From Saccharomycopsis fibuligera x Saccharomycopsis cf. fibuligera (lineage: Eukaryota; Ascomycota; Saccharomycetes; Ascoideales; Saccharomycopsidaceae): a DNA stretch of 64,000 nucleotides. The stretch spans positions 682,001 to 746,000 of the forward strand of contig CP012820.1 of NCBI GenBank assembly GCA_001936135.1, given 5' to 3'. Both the position numbers and the translations under genes were made by a program. Numbering within the stretch: position 1 is the stretch's first letter; each line of letters starts with the position of its first letter. Under the pieces are notes generated by a model, which saw nothing but the letters and a program-made list of their open reading frames with translations, did no database searches and had not been told where the DNA came from. Positions 10,306-19,583 of this stretch are shown in pieces.

Positions 10306-10310
<5 letters not shown>

Positions 10311-10490
10311 TTTTATCTATGCAGTTCAGGGTTGAAGACTATATCCTTTTATTTTTATTGATATAGGTTTATCTAGTTTGCTGCTTATAATACTTAATTG
10401 CCTGTTTTCCAGTCTGATTTTTTTATACCGCTGTAGTTCTGCGTACTAGAAACAGAAATATCAACATAAAAATTCTTAGGTATGGCACCA

Positions 10491-10491
<1 letters not shown>

Positions 10492-10517
<26 letters not shown>
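10492..10517. repeat. T homopolymer of about 26 bases
   Basis: This second pure T run lies in the same convergent gap, about 160 bases downstream of the SPT2 stop codon (it reads as A in the direction of SPT2 transcription). Confidence 0.9.
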
Positions 10518-10522
<5 letters not shown>

Positions 10523-10676
10523 TTACCAAAAAATTATGAATTAAAAGGCCCATTTATGCTATAAAAAGACTGAACAGGAAAAAAATTTAATGCAAAATGA
10601 GTTTCTATACGTCAAGTAAAAATAAAACGAGAACTAAAAATTAACGGAAACTTTGTGGTTTCTTAATTTGAGACAG

Positions 10677-11978
10677 TTATCTTCTTTGCCTTTTTAAACG
10701 CTCTTGTTTTTCTTTAAGTAATCTTCTTTCAAGCTCCTTTTCTCGTTTTTCTTCCAACGCAGCTAATCTAGCAGAAGCTTCTTCTTCTTCCAACACATCT
10801 ACACCAGTAGCCTCCATGTCACTCCCATCATCATCGTCATCATCATAATACGTTCTTCTTTTTCCCTTATTAAACATTGCCCAAATTTCATCACGATCAT
10901 ATCCTGGGTCTCTTTCTCCGCGTCCGAAATCCTCTTCTTCTTCATCATCAACAATGAAGTCATCATCGTAATCATCTTCGTCATCATATTCATTATAACC
11001 TCTACTAATACGTTTCTTTTGGGCTTCTTGAAGCTTTCTTTTTTGTTCTAACTTCTTTTTCAACTTTTCAGAAGGACCAGCAAGTCTCAAAGGTCCTGCC
11101 AGTTTTGATTTTGGAGCAGGTTCAGGTACAGAATGTCTGAAAATGTCGGACTTACCATTCCGGCTTTCAGCACGCAATGGTTTTCCTGAAAGTGATTGCT
11201 TAGAATTACGACCCAAAGAACTGGAACCAGAAGGAACACCGGCTCCAGTAGAAGTGCGATTTCTCATACTACTCAGCGACGTTGTTGGTGACGGCTTTCT
11301 CATTTGTCTTGAGGCAGAAATTTTTGACTTTGCCAGTTCAGGGTCTGGAGTTTTCGAATTATTTCTCGAGTTTATATTTATTGTGATGTTTTTGCCATCA
11401 ACTTTTGCTGCTTCCTTCATTAATTCATTGAACTTGAGCTTCTTTTTGGTTTCACCAAAAGGTGTAGATTCTTGCGACTGCAGTTGCGTCCTCGTTCCTC
11501 TGCTGCCTGATGTTGGATGCGACTGTTTTGGTTTCTTGCTAGTTGCTCCACTATTCGATGATGACGAATATGATTTTGAACTTTTCGATGCTGTTGTTGG
11601 TTTCTTTTTAGCATCAGGATTAATACCTCTGCTAATTTGTCTTTGTCTCTTTTGTTCTTCCTTCTTTCTTAATTCTTCCTCCTTTTCAGCTTGTCTAGCT
11701 GCTTTTAGTCTTGCTATAGCCGGATCTGCGTGTGTGGTTGATGGAGTTGCAACATATTTTGATTTTGTCAGTTGACTCCTGATGCTGGATTTGGAAGTTT
11801 GCGGCAGCAGTTGCAATCTTCCATTAATATTCACGTTTGCTTGAGTTTTGCTTCTGATGGTTGTGTTGCCCCGTGTGATAATCGAAGAGCCGGTATTGGT
11901 TGCTCTAACATTATTGACGTCAGAACTCTGTGGTTTTTTGTCGCCAGATTTTATCTGTGATAATAAAGAACTAAACAT
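10677..11978 (-). CDS. SPT2: Chromatin protein Spt2
   Basis: Spt2 is an HMG-like histone H3-H4 binding protein that helps restore nucleosomes behind RNA polymerase II. The 433-residue product begins MFSSLLSQIKSG, resembling the short N-terminal motif of yeast Spt2. A long Ser/Lys-rich disordered middle follows. The C-terminal SPT2 domain, roughly 300-433, has KLKKKLEQKRKLQEAQKKRI, acidic runs, the typical DEIWAMFNKGKRRTYYDDDD histone-binding segment and a final Arg/Lys/Glu helix (ALEEKREKELERRLLKEK). The ATG at 11978 is used; a GTG one codon earlier is not a likely start. RAD4 and SPT2 are also neighbours in S. cerevisiae, which supports the call, although here the NDUFAF6-like gene lies between them. 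Confidence 0.92.
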   Translation of the reverse strand: MFSSLLSQIKSGDKKPQSSDVNNVRATNTGSSIITRGNTTIRSKTQANVNINGRLQLLPQTSKSSIRSQLTKSKYVATPSTTHADPAIARLKAARQAEKEEELRKKEEQKRQRQISRGINPDAKKKPTTASKSSKSYSSSSNSGATSKKPKQSHPTSGSRGTRTQLQSQESTPFGETKKKLKFNELMKEAAKVDGKNITININSRNNSKTPDPELAKSKISASRQMRKPSPTTSLSSMRNRTSTGAGVPSGSSSLGRNSKQSLSGKPLRAESRNGKSDIFRHSVPEPAPKSKLAGPLRLAGPSEKLKKKLEQKRKLQEAQKKRISRGYNEYDDEDDYDDDFIVDDEEEEDFGRGERDPGYDRDEIWAMFNKGKRRTYYDDDDDDGSDMEATGVDVLEEEEASARLAALEEKREKELERRLLKEKQERLKRQRR

Positions 11979-12990
11979 CACGCTTGGTGTTAAAAAGAGG
12001 GCTCCACTAAGTATTGTCCATGTTTAGTAAAATGATTTTTATAAATTAATGCTGCTGGCTTTATTTTGTCCTGCAGGATTTCGCCATCGCAGTCATCAAA
12101 GAAAAACCAACTTTGTATGGTGCGTTTAGCAGTTATGCAGTGATATATTGCAGATAAAAAAGTTGAAGTATAAACCTTGTTGGATTGTAAAATGATACTC
12201 AAAGAAGTGGAACTGCACTTAAAGGAATTTAACTATTGATCAGGAGTGTAGTGCCATCGTGAACAAAGAATTCTACGAAAATTATTGAGTGAAAGCTTCT
12301 ATGGTATTTTGCCAATATTCTATTGGGGGCATTTATAATGTTTTTTTCAAAATTGAGAACTTAGCAGTTGGTGTATAACGCTTATCTCACGAAACACAAG
12401 ATGCTACTTCAAGCTTTAAAAACCTTTTATTCATTCTTATTCTTTTTTGAGAAGTTAGAACCAGAAGGCAGGTGTTTATAAAAGTTAGTGACATGTAGTA
12501 GAAAAGAGCGTTAATAATGGATGATCATTTGACTATGAACCTGATTCAAGCTTACATTTCAAAAGTTATAAATAGTTTTATGGAGTTCGTCAGCGTATTA
12601 ATTGTATCCTAGGAAGATGTCTTTTTGCAGTTTTTGTTTCATACAAATTTCAACATTCACATTACCTTTTATTGTATGAATGTTTTTTAGTGAAAAGAAA
12701 GTCTTATTGTTGACGGTATTATTTTGCAAGACCCCAAGGATTTTCAAATACTAAAAAAATCTAAAAGCCTTTGTGCGATTCAATATTTGACTTTTCCAAC
12801 TAAGCAAAAAGACAAAGAACTTCACGCTAAACAACCTTAACTCACAATTCAGGGTTATCAATAGAAAATGCTTTATATTACAAAACAAAATACGTAAATA
12901 CTAAACAAATAAAACATCAGTGAAAACATGGTCCATTAAAAAAGAATAGTTACACCCAATTATTGTTATATTTATCCAACAACTATTCTA
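11979..12990. other. 1-kb gap upstream of SPT2 and downstream of RRP1; no gene recognised
   Basis: I see no ATG-started ORF of useful length on either strand and no tRNA box pair. The part next to SPT2 is its promoter. The rest is AT-rich with scattered short T runs. A sequence ATGGATGATCA near 12518-12528 followed by CTGA near 12541 resembles box C and D of a snoRNA, but the spacing is too short to call. At this length an unannotated non-coding RNA is possible but not supported. Confidence 0.5.
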
Positions 12991-13890
12991 CTACTGGAAA
13001 TATTCATCTTCTTTATCTTCGTCATCGCTTTCTTCATCATCGCTTGATTCTTTATCATTAACTTTTATTTTCCATTCTTTGAGTCTTTCATCTCCAAATA
13101 ACTCATCATCAATTTTCGCTTTCAAAACTTTGAGGCTTGTTCTCTGTTTCAAATCCTTGAAAGTTTGAAATAGCTCACTTGTCGGAACTTCTCTGAGCAC
13201 GCTTTGTTTTTGTTGGTTGACTTTTTCTAAAAGTTCTTGCCTTTCTTTTTCTTTCACTTCTTCAGATTTGTCATCATCATCCTCGTCAACATCATTTATG
13301 TCCTCAATGTCTGCAAAGATTACTTTTTCAAGTTCATCTATGTATATGTCAATGATATGTGATGGTAGTGAGAGAGGAATTTTGATATCCCCAGATAGCA
13401 CATTTTTCTCAAGGGTGCCAAAATACGAGCGCACCACATCTAAATCCCATTCCTCACGCTTCAATCTTTCGAAGCAACAGCCCACTACTCTTCTAAGTAA
13501 CAAATAAAACTTGTCAATTCTGTGATGGTCTATGCTGGGCCATTCTCTAATTATTATAGACCAGAAGGCTTCCACAAAAGTATTAAAATTCCTTAACGGG
13601 ATAGTCTCATCAAAAATATGGCCTAGCGTAGTTGCTAATCTTTGCTGTGGTCTAGGCCTATCAGAAAACCACATGGAATAGAAAAGGCCTTTCCATAGCT
13701 TCTGAAATTTTAATAGTGATACCTTTTTGTCTCTCGAAAGATATTGTTTGAGTGCTTCAATTGCACTTTCACGTACTGGCCGCTCTATAATACGTTGTTA
13801 GCTGGTAACTCATGCTTAAAAGTACAGGAAGGTGCTTAAATCTCACATACCATTTGATGCAAGCTTTTTCACAAAAGCAGTTTCTGACAT
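12991..13890 (-). CDS. RRP1: Ribosomal RNA processing protein Rrp1 (Nop52 family), two exons
   Basis: Rrp1 acts in the nucleolus in 27S pre-rRNA processing for the 60S subunit. I reconstruct two exons: 13851-13890 (MSETAFVKKLASN plus one base) and 12991-13784, separated by a 66-base intron at 13785-13850. The join yields FVKKLASNERPVRESAIEAL, which matches the N-terminus of yeast Rrp1. It then continues through FQKLWKGLFYSMWFSDRP and the family signature SDRPRPQQRLA. Without the first exon the frame would begin at an internal Met inside this conserved block. The product is 277 residues, with acidic tracts (DEDDDDKSEE and DDEESDDEDKEDE) toward the C-terminus. RRP1 and SLU7 are adjacent in S. 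cerevisiae too; here they are divergent across about 330 bases. Confidence 0.92.
13785..13850 (-). other. RRP1: Spliceosomal intron of RRP1 (66 bases)
   Basis: Read on the minus strand, the intron opens with GTATGTGAG, the consensus yeast 5' splice site, and ends TATTATAG. The likely branch sequence is AGCTAAC about 16 bases before the 3' end, differing from TACTAAC at two positions. Exon phase and conserved protein sequence across the join both support it. Confidence 0.88.
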
Positions 13891-14221
13891 TTCTGGTGTA
13901 TAGTGTTACAATGAGCTATTAACTGTCTAGCTGATGGTGTGATTGTAGATGCAATACATATATAGACGCTCAAGAAGTGAAAGGTTCAAACAGAAAATTT
14001 TTTTTCTTTTTTTCTTATGGTAGTGATGGCCCAGGTGTACGGATCCCATGTGACATAATATCTTGGTAAAAATATACCAAAAATATAATGTTTTGATTAA
14101 ATATTTAACGGCAAACTGATCTTTCTCAGGTTGTATTTGCTGTCTTATTTTGATATATCAGTACCTGTTATTCTCATTATTGAGTGATTGTAATCAACTT
14201 GAGTTACAGAAATTATTTACT
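13891..14221. promoter_or_regulatory. Divergent promoter RRP1 / SLU7 with RRPE-like element
   Basis: AGAAAATTTTTT at 13992-14003 fits the ribosomal RNA processing element (RRPE, AAAATTTT core), about 100 bases upstream of RRP1. No clear PAC motif is present; AATGAGCT at 13910-13917 is one base off its core. No other gene is seen. Confidence 0.5.
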
Positions 14222-15439
14222 ATGCCCGACCACAACCCTTCGGACAACCAGAGCAACGGTAGAAATAAGTACATCCCACAGTTTATATCTAATGCGCCAT
14301 GGTATCAATCAGAAAGCTTGGATCCAGAAATTCTAGCCCAGGAAAAGAGTCGAACCGGTGAGCAACAAGAAAATAAAGCCGACGAAGATTATCTCAAACA
14401 TCAGAGACTAAATCCAAATGAGGGAAAGAAGAATTTTTCCATAGCACAACGAGGACAAGGAATACTAGACTCTTATAAAGAAGTTGTCGATACAAAGCTT
14501 ATATTTGATCAGCGACAAAAACAAAAGTTATTAAGTAGCGGACCTAATAGCAAGAAAAGGAAATTACTAGCGTTCAAGAACAGAAACCAGATAAAATGCA
14601 GTAATTGCGGCTCCCTTACTCATAAGAGGGCAGAATGCTTGGAAAAGCCTCGCAAAGTTACTGTCCAGTACAGAGACGAAGCGGAACAAGAAACGGAGCA
14701 AAATAACACTAAAAAGATAAAAGTAAGAGACGAAGAGGCCCTTAAAAATTATGATGCAAAGCGCGATAATTACTATGGATTTACAGAAGAAGAATGGGAG
14801 AAGAGTGTTGAGCAGAAAAGAGCGGCAAAAAAGCGTAAAGAGGAAGAAGCAAAGAAAAAAGAGACAGCCAAGGGAAGCAGCAGGTTGGCTGAAGAGGAAA
14901 GCGATGAAGAAGATGATGAGGAGCAAGAATTAGCAGAATTAGGATTAATTGGTGATACAAAGACGATTAACACTATAAAGCAAGATGCAGTGAAGGCTCC
15001 TGGGGAAAAGACCATTAGATTACTTGAGGATCGTGCAAGCTATTTAGAATCAGTGACGGCCAAAGAGCAGCATGAAGAGAACAATGATGAAGAATTTGTT
15101 AAAAAATTAACTTACAATCCAAAAACAAGATCGATTATTGATCCAAATATGGGTGAATTCAACGAAAAAAACTTATTTGTGCGGCATTTGGACGGTGAAG
15201 CGGCCGAGTATGAACTGATGAAACAATTTGCTTGGAATGCAAACCGAAAAATATCAAAAACGAGTAAGGATCAGATAGATGATAGTCTTAGTATGTTGGA
15301 GCATCATCCTGAAGCTAGTCCAACGGCAATGATACTCGAGGTGAAGAAGAAGAAAGAAGAACAAAAACAAAAAAAGCTAGAGAAGAAGAAAGCACTTTTA
15401 GTCAAGTATGGAGTGGTGTCGGAGGTGAAGGAAGTGTAA
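14222..15439 (+). CDS. SLU7: Pre-mRNA splicing factor Slu7
   Basis: Slu7 acts in the second catalytic step of splicing and helps choose the 3' splice site. The 405-residue protein carries the single CCHC zinc knuckle of the family: C126-x2-C129-x4-H134-x4-C139 within KCSNCGSLTHKRAECLEKPR. The conserved N-terminal IPQFISNAPWY motif is at 18-28. The C-terminal half has the family blocks YYGFTEEEW, RLLEDRASYL, YNPKTRSIIDPNMG, NLFVRHLDGEAAEYELMKQF and AWNAN. It is close in size to the yeast protein (382). The frame is open upstream from a TTG, but the first ATG is at 14222 and the family starts near there. A Lys/Glu-rich helix ends the protein. Confidence 0.95.
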   Translation: MPDHNPSDNQSNGRNKYIPQFISNAPWYQSESLDPEILAQEKSRTGEQQENKADEDYLKHQRLNPNEGKKNFSIAQRGQGILDSYKEVVDTKLIFDQRQKQKLLSSGPNSKKRKLLAFKNRNQIKCSNCGSLTHKRAECLEKPRKVTVQYRDEAEQETEQNNTKKIKVRDEEALKNYDAKRDNYYGFTEEEWEKSVEQKRAAKKRKEEEAKKKETAKGSSRLAEEESDEEDDEEQELAELGLIGDTKTINTIKQDAVKAPGEKTIRLLEDRASYLESVTAKEQHEENNDEEFVKKLTYNPKTRSIIDPNMGEFNEKNLFVRHLDGEAAEYELMKQFAWNANRKISKTSKDQIDDSLSMLEHHPEASPTAMILEVKKKKEEQKQKKLEKKKALLVKYGVVSEVKEV

Positions 15440-15606
15440 ATGTATATTACATGCAGCGTGTATTATCTTTAATTAATGTTAAAGTGATATTCAAGTATAC
15501 CTTTGTTTTAAAATACTGTTGCCTTGCAGCTGAATTTTAAGCATTTTCTAAATTATTCTCACTATAGGTTTGTTGTACTTCTTTAGTGTCTTGGCTGGTA
15601 GGTATA

Positions 15607-16596
15607 TTAGTGTGGTTTTTGGGAAGTAAAACTTTTATCCTTATTGCTTTCACAATTCTCTACCTCTTTTGAGAATCTTTTGTATTGATTTCCTAACATA
15701 TATCTTGCACTACCATTATCACTTATACTGTAGTTTTTAGGATTAAAAAACTTATCCTCTTTCAATGATTTTTCTGTAATTGATTGCAAACTATTTTCGC
15801 TTTTGAGGTTTATCCGTATTTTAATAAATTTTTCTTGTTCACTAGGATAGATATTGACCAAATTACTATAGTTGTAGTTATTGATGTACAATTCTAATAT
15901 TTCAAACAATGCTTCATTTACCAAGTTTCTATCACAGTGATAATTTGTGGATTGTAATGGGAAGATCGACGTCACATCCAGAAACTTTGCTGCGATAATG
16001 ATACATGCCAAAGCAGTAGCATGAGGCGGCACTTTCAAACCGATTTCTGTTTGAAATGAATCAAATGCAATCAAATAGGCTAAATATGTCAAGTCAAAGG
16101 ATAATTTCAAATCCTTAGCGATTCGTATCAACAACTCTTCCACATGATATGTACGAAAATCAAAACTGAGTGTTTCTAACATTTTCTTTTCCATTCCAAG
16201 AATTGACTTCTTGGTATCTTCCACCACGTCGTTTGCATTCGATACATTTCGCAATGGATTAGCAGCCACAATTATGTCTCTGAGCTTCTTGATAGTGTCT
16301 TCGTTCTTACTAGCGATGAAAAGCGAGGTTATTGCCACGTCCAAGTTGGTTGATGTGCTGAAAGTGTTGAAAAGATAGTACTTCTGATAATATATCATTG
16401 CTGTTTCTAGCGTTCTGTTGGGAAACTTGAGAAGTTTGGTCAAACTGCAGAGAAAATTTAGCACTTGGGATATTCTTTGTTTGTAGATCGTATAGTCAGA
16501 TATTGTCTTCTTTTGGAGGTATTTTATCGCGTTGGACGTCAAATATGGCCGCGATAGCTGTATTGAAGAGATGAATGTTTTTTCTTGTTCCGGCAT
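15607..16596 (-). CDS. CTK2: Cyclin-like beta subunit of CTD kinase I, Ctk2
   Basis: Ctk2 is the cyclin partner of Ctk1; with Ctk3 the complex phosphorylates Ser2 of the RNA polymerase II C-terminal repeat during elongation. The 329-residue product aligns with yeast Ctk2 through SRPYLTSNAIKYLQKKTISD, a cyclin box near 35-145 (FPNRTLETAMIYYQKYYLFN, then SLFIASKNEDTIKKLRDI and LETLSFDFRTYHVEELLIRI) and a second helical repeat (PHATALACIIIAAKFLD). The ATG at 16596 is used; a TTG two codons upstream is ignored. The C-terminal 60 residues are polar and unconserved. It reads in tandem with DBP4 and NOP9; CTK2, NOP9, DBP4 and CCT8 all lie near one another on S. cerevisiae chromosome X. Confidence 0.9.
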   Translation of the reverse strand: MPEQEKTFISSIQLSRPYLTSNAIKYLQKKTISDYTIYKQRISQVLNFLCSLTKLLKFPNRTLETAMIYYQKYYLFNTFSTSTNLDVAITSLFIASKNEDTIKKLRDIIVAANPLRNVSNANDVVEDTKKSILGMEKKMLETLSFDFRTYHVEELLIRIAKDLKLSFDLTYLAYLIAFDSFQTEIGLKVPPHATALACIIIAAKFLDVTSIFPLQSTNYHCDRNLVNEALFEILELYINNYNYSNLVNIYPSEQEKFIKIRINLKSENSLQSITEKSLKEDKFFNPKNYSISDNGSARYMLGNQYKRFSKEVENCESNKDKSFTSQKPH

Positions 16597-16898
16597 TTTC
16601 AACTAATGGCCAGTAAATATGATATGCGAGCCTGTAATGATGATTTGTATTGATGAAGTTGTGTCACTGTCCTAGTGTTTATTGATTTCAATTTTTCTAT
16701 TTTTTTTCATCTCCGTTTTTGATGTGAGTTTTGATTGTAAATATTCAATTTTGGCAGGGGCCCGCAACCGCGACAAAGTATGAACATGCATCAAGTCTAC
16801 AATTGAGATAATTAAAACCAACAATTACAAGTAGAAACAAATCTAGATTACAGTAAAAATATAACGTATATAGCAAAAAGTCGCCAAGAGCCTCATAT
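16597..16898. promoter_or_regulatory. CTK2 upstream region and DBP4 3' flank
   Basis: This short AT-rich gap must hold the DBP4 terminator and the CTK2 promoter. I see no ORF, RNA gene or clear factor site in it. Confidence 0.4.
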
Positions 16899-19265
16899 CT
16901 AATTTTGAAGAAGTTTAGCAGACAAAGCCTCCAAATCTTCCAAAGTTTCTGGTTCAGCGTACTCAATGACATTGACCTGATCATCATCGTCATTCCTATT
17001 TTTACCATTAACCTTATCATTATCAAACCATTTAGGTTTCTTAGCCGTTGGCCCAGAGTCAGAATCAGAATCAGAATCAGAATCAGAACCAGATTTGCTG
17101 GCACCACGTTCATCACCACTGCTGGCGTATTCAGCATTAACTTTAAGGTCTTCATCAATATCACCAGTACCAACAACGTAAGTAACTTGCTCTTCGTCAT
17201 CACTACCACTTTCTTCAGCGAGTCTTTCCAATTCTCTACGTCTTCTTTTCTTTTCCTGTCTTTTCTCTCTGGCCACCTCTTTATCATGTTCGTCCATCTC
17301 TGCCATGATTTTAGTTTCTTTATCAACGTATTCTTTGATCTGTGTGGCAGCATCACCTTTCTTATGGAAATCTTCCTCATCTTCAAGCTCATAAATTGGA
17401 TGTGCTACGCCTTCGTCGTCAAATTTCATCTTGGTTGGGTTTCCGTGATTAGCTAATGAAGCCTTTTTGGAAGTGGCTTTTCTCAACTGTCTTTTAGACA
17501 CCGGCATGCTTAAATCCGGTAAATCTTCTTCTTTCAATTCATGATCCTGTCTCTTAACAGCCATAAAATCGTCATCCTCATCATCACCATTATCAGCATC
17601 ACCACCAACAGTCTTCTTGGTGACACTCATATAATGTTCAGATAAGACGCCTTGATTTTGCCTTTCAAACATACGATCATATTTGGTCTTGAGCTCCTTC
17701 TTTTTGTTTTCAATCTCACCATCTTCGTTAGCATTAGATAAACTAAGCAATTGTCTCGAAGCATTTTTAAGCTCTTTGGATTTGCTACCACCTTTTATTT
17801 TAATCTTTGGAGCACCGGGCAAACCAAGAGACTTAGCATATTCTTCCGAAGGCAACTTATTAATATCGAACACTTCTTTATCCTGTTGCAAATACACCGA
17901 TCTAAAGTAAGAAATAAAGGCCTTTTGACCCAAATATTTAATTTCTGGATCAGAGAAACATAACGCCTGCAATTTGGATTGAATGGATTTTTTCTTTGCT
18001 TGTTTAATGTTTAATTTTCTGGGTGAAATTTTCTTAGCTTCCAATCTTTTCAAGAATGGTTCTTCTTCGCTCGGAGTCAAAAACAATAGCGATTTACCAG
18101 TTTTACCAAATCTAGCAGCCCTACCGACTCTATGAACATACGTCGCAATATCTTCTGGACAATCTATCTGCACCACCCAGTCAACAGATGGAAAATCCAA
18201 CCCACGAGCTACAACATCAGTGGCTAATAAACACACTTGACTGGCCTTGGTAAACTTGTATGTGGTTTCCATTCTTGAAGTTTGCTTCTGTCTGCCATGC
18301 AATTTAAGCAACGAAATACCAGGTTGCATTTTACGGAACGTTTCATAAACAAAATGGACTTGTTTCGAACATGAGAAAAACACAATTATCTTTGACTTCA
18401 AATGAGTCTTCAAAAAACTCCATAATGTGTCCAATTTGTCTTGCAATTCCACAGTTATATAACTTTCATCTAATGATTGTGGCGTTTGCTTAAGTCCCAA
18501 GTTGGCTTCAGTGTCAACATATTGAGGATTGGCTAATGACAATCTTGCCAAATCGCTAACGGATTTTGTCTGAGTCGCAGAAAACAATAACGTTTGTCTT
18601 TCTGGAGATAAATTTTCTATGATACTATCTATTGTCTTTTTAAACCCCATATCCAAGATTCTGTCCGCTTCATCAAGCACAAGCATTTGTAAATTAGATA
18701 AATCTAATCCTGCGGTTTGGTCCATATGTTGCAAGATACGCCCTGGGGTACCAATTAAGATATTCATTTTGGTGATTCTTTGTTTCTCAAACTTAACATC
18801 CTTACCACCGATTACTAAACCAGCAGAAAAATTATTATGTTTACCGATTTTAACTAGCACTTCGTATATTTGCATGGCTAGTTCTCTAGTTGGTGATATT
18901 ACTAGTGCTCCTAAGCCATCAAATTCATTCCACATTTTTCTATAAAGTGATTCGATTAACGGAATTAAAAATGCTAATGTCTTACCAGAACCAGTTCTAG
19001 CAGCACCAAGAATGTCCTCACCTTTAAGAGCCAACCCAATGGTTTTTTTTTGAATGTCTGTCATGGAAATATATCCTGCCTCTGAAAGACCTTTAAGGGT
19101 GCCTTCTGAGATTGGTAGTTCTTTGAATTGTGATACTTCATCGGCTTTGGATATATCAAGTTCTTTTATTTTTTGTTCCAAGCTGGCTATATATTCTTTT
19201 TCTTTTTGCACCTTTTCTTTTCTAACATTTTTGTGATTGGCCTTAGCCTTTGTCTTCTTTGCCAT
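16899..19265 (-). CDS. DBP4: DEAD-box RNA helicase Dbp4 (Hca4)
   Basis: Dbp4 is a nucleolar ATP-dependent RNA helicase needed for 18S rRNA production; it releases U14 snoRNA from pre-rRNA. The 788-residue product (yeast 770) has all helicase motifs: Q motif region [13 protein letters not shown], motif [10 protein letters not shown] at 88-96, PTRELA, GTPGR, DEAD, SAT, then in the second RecA domain [22 protein letters not shown] and HRVGRAAR. The C-terminal third is charged, with [11 protein letters not shown] and an acidic Ser-Asp repeat ([11 protein letters not shown], near 17050-17090). The extension and the motif context separate it from the close paralog Has1. The upstream region carries RRPE- and PAC-like motifs typical of ribosome biogenesis genes. 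Confidence 0.95.
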   Translation of the reverse strand: MAKKTKAKANHKNVRKEKVQKEKEYIASLEQKIKELDISKADEVSQFKELPISEGTLKGLSEAGYISMTDIQKKTIGLALKGEDILGAARTGSGKTLAFLIPLIESLYRKMWNEFDGLGALVISPTRELAMQIYEVLVKIGKHNNFSAGLVIGGKDVKFEKQRITKMNILIGTPGRILQHMDQTAGLDLSNLQMLVLDEADRILDMGFKKTIDSIIENLSPERQTLLFSATQTKSVSDLARLSLANPQYVDTEANLGLKQTPQSLDESYITVELQDKLDTLWSFLKTHLKSKIIVFFSCSKQVHFVYETFRKMQPGISLLKLHGRQKQTSRMETTYKFTKASQVCLLATDVVARGLDFPSVDWVVQIDCPEDIATYVHRVGRAARFGKTGKSLLFLTPSEEEPFLKRLEAKKISPRKLNIKQAKKKSIQSKLQALCFSDPEIKYLGQKAFISYFRSVYLQQDKEVFDINKLPSEEYAKSLGLPGAPKIKIKGGSKSKELKNASRQLLSLSNANEDGEIENKKKELKTKYDRMFERQNQGVLSEHYMSVTKKTVGGDADNGDDEDDDFMAVKRQDHELKEEDLPDLSMPVSKRQLRKATSKKASLANHGNPTKMKFDDEGVAHPIYELEDEEDFHKKGDAATQIKEYVDKETKIMAEMDEHDKEVAREKRQEKKRRRRELERLAEESGSDDEEQVTYVVGTGDIDEDLKVNAEYASSGDERGASKSGSDSDSDSDSDSGPTAKKPKWFDNDKVNGKNRNDDDDQVNVIEYAEPETLEDLEALSAKLLQN

Positions 19266-19583
19266 TATAAAAAATTATGGATTGGACGACTAGATACTGT
19301 ATTGATTAGTTTTCTGTTGATGATAGTGTTGTGGTGCTTTGAAGTTTTTTTTTTTTTTTTTTTTTCTAGAAGTGTGCTAAATAAAAATTTTTTTTCCTGC
19401 CCGATGAGCTACGCATCCAGTCCCATGGTACATGGTTAAAAAATCGCAATACTACAAAACGTCAAATACATACTATAAAGCTACAAATTGTTGAGTACAA
19501 TAATGTTACAGTACGGAATATTCATTAAAGGGTTTTCAAATTTTCACATACTGAATCTATCAAAATGCAAAAATATAAAATGC
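19266..19583. promoter_or_regulatory. DBP4 promoter with RRPE and PAC motifs; NOP9 3' flank
   Basis: Within 150 bases of the DBP4 start lie AAAAATTTTTTTT at 19383-19395 (RRPE-like) and CGATGAGCT at 19402-19410 (PAC core GATGAG). This pair marks ribosome biogenesis promoters in yeasts. A run of about 21 T lies at 19345-19365 between the motifs and the gene. No other gene is present. Confidence 0.6.

Larger units (their letters stand above)
10093..10676. other. Convergent intergenic region with two long T runs
   Basis: Both flanking genes end here. The stretch is very AT-rich and contains an uninterrupted run of about 45 T at 10261-10305 and another of about 26 T at 10492-10517. No ORF, tRNA or other RNA gene is evident; the two 3' UTRs and terminators must lie here. 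Confidence 0.7.

Noticed and set aside
10799-11775. Several open frames opposite or shifted within SPT2, DBP4 and RAD4
   Set aside because: They are shadows of acidic and Ser/Lys-rich repeats in the real genes, which leave other frames open.
11990-12202. 70-codon minus-strand frame upstream of SPT2
   Set aside because: It has no ATG start and no recognisable family; I considered it as a 5' exon of SPT2 but the SPT2 N-terminus is complete without it.
12515-12545. Box C/D snoRNA
   Set aside because: The C-like and D-like words are about 12 bases apart, too close for a guide, and no terminal stem is visible.
14150-14221. SLU7 with a 24-residue N-terminal extension
   Set aside because: It starts with TTG; the first ATG in frame is at 14222.
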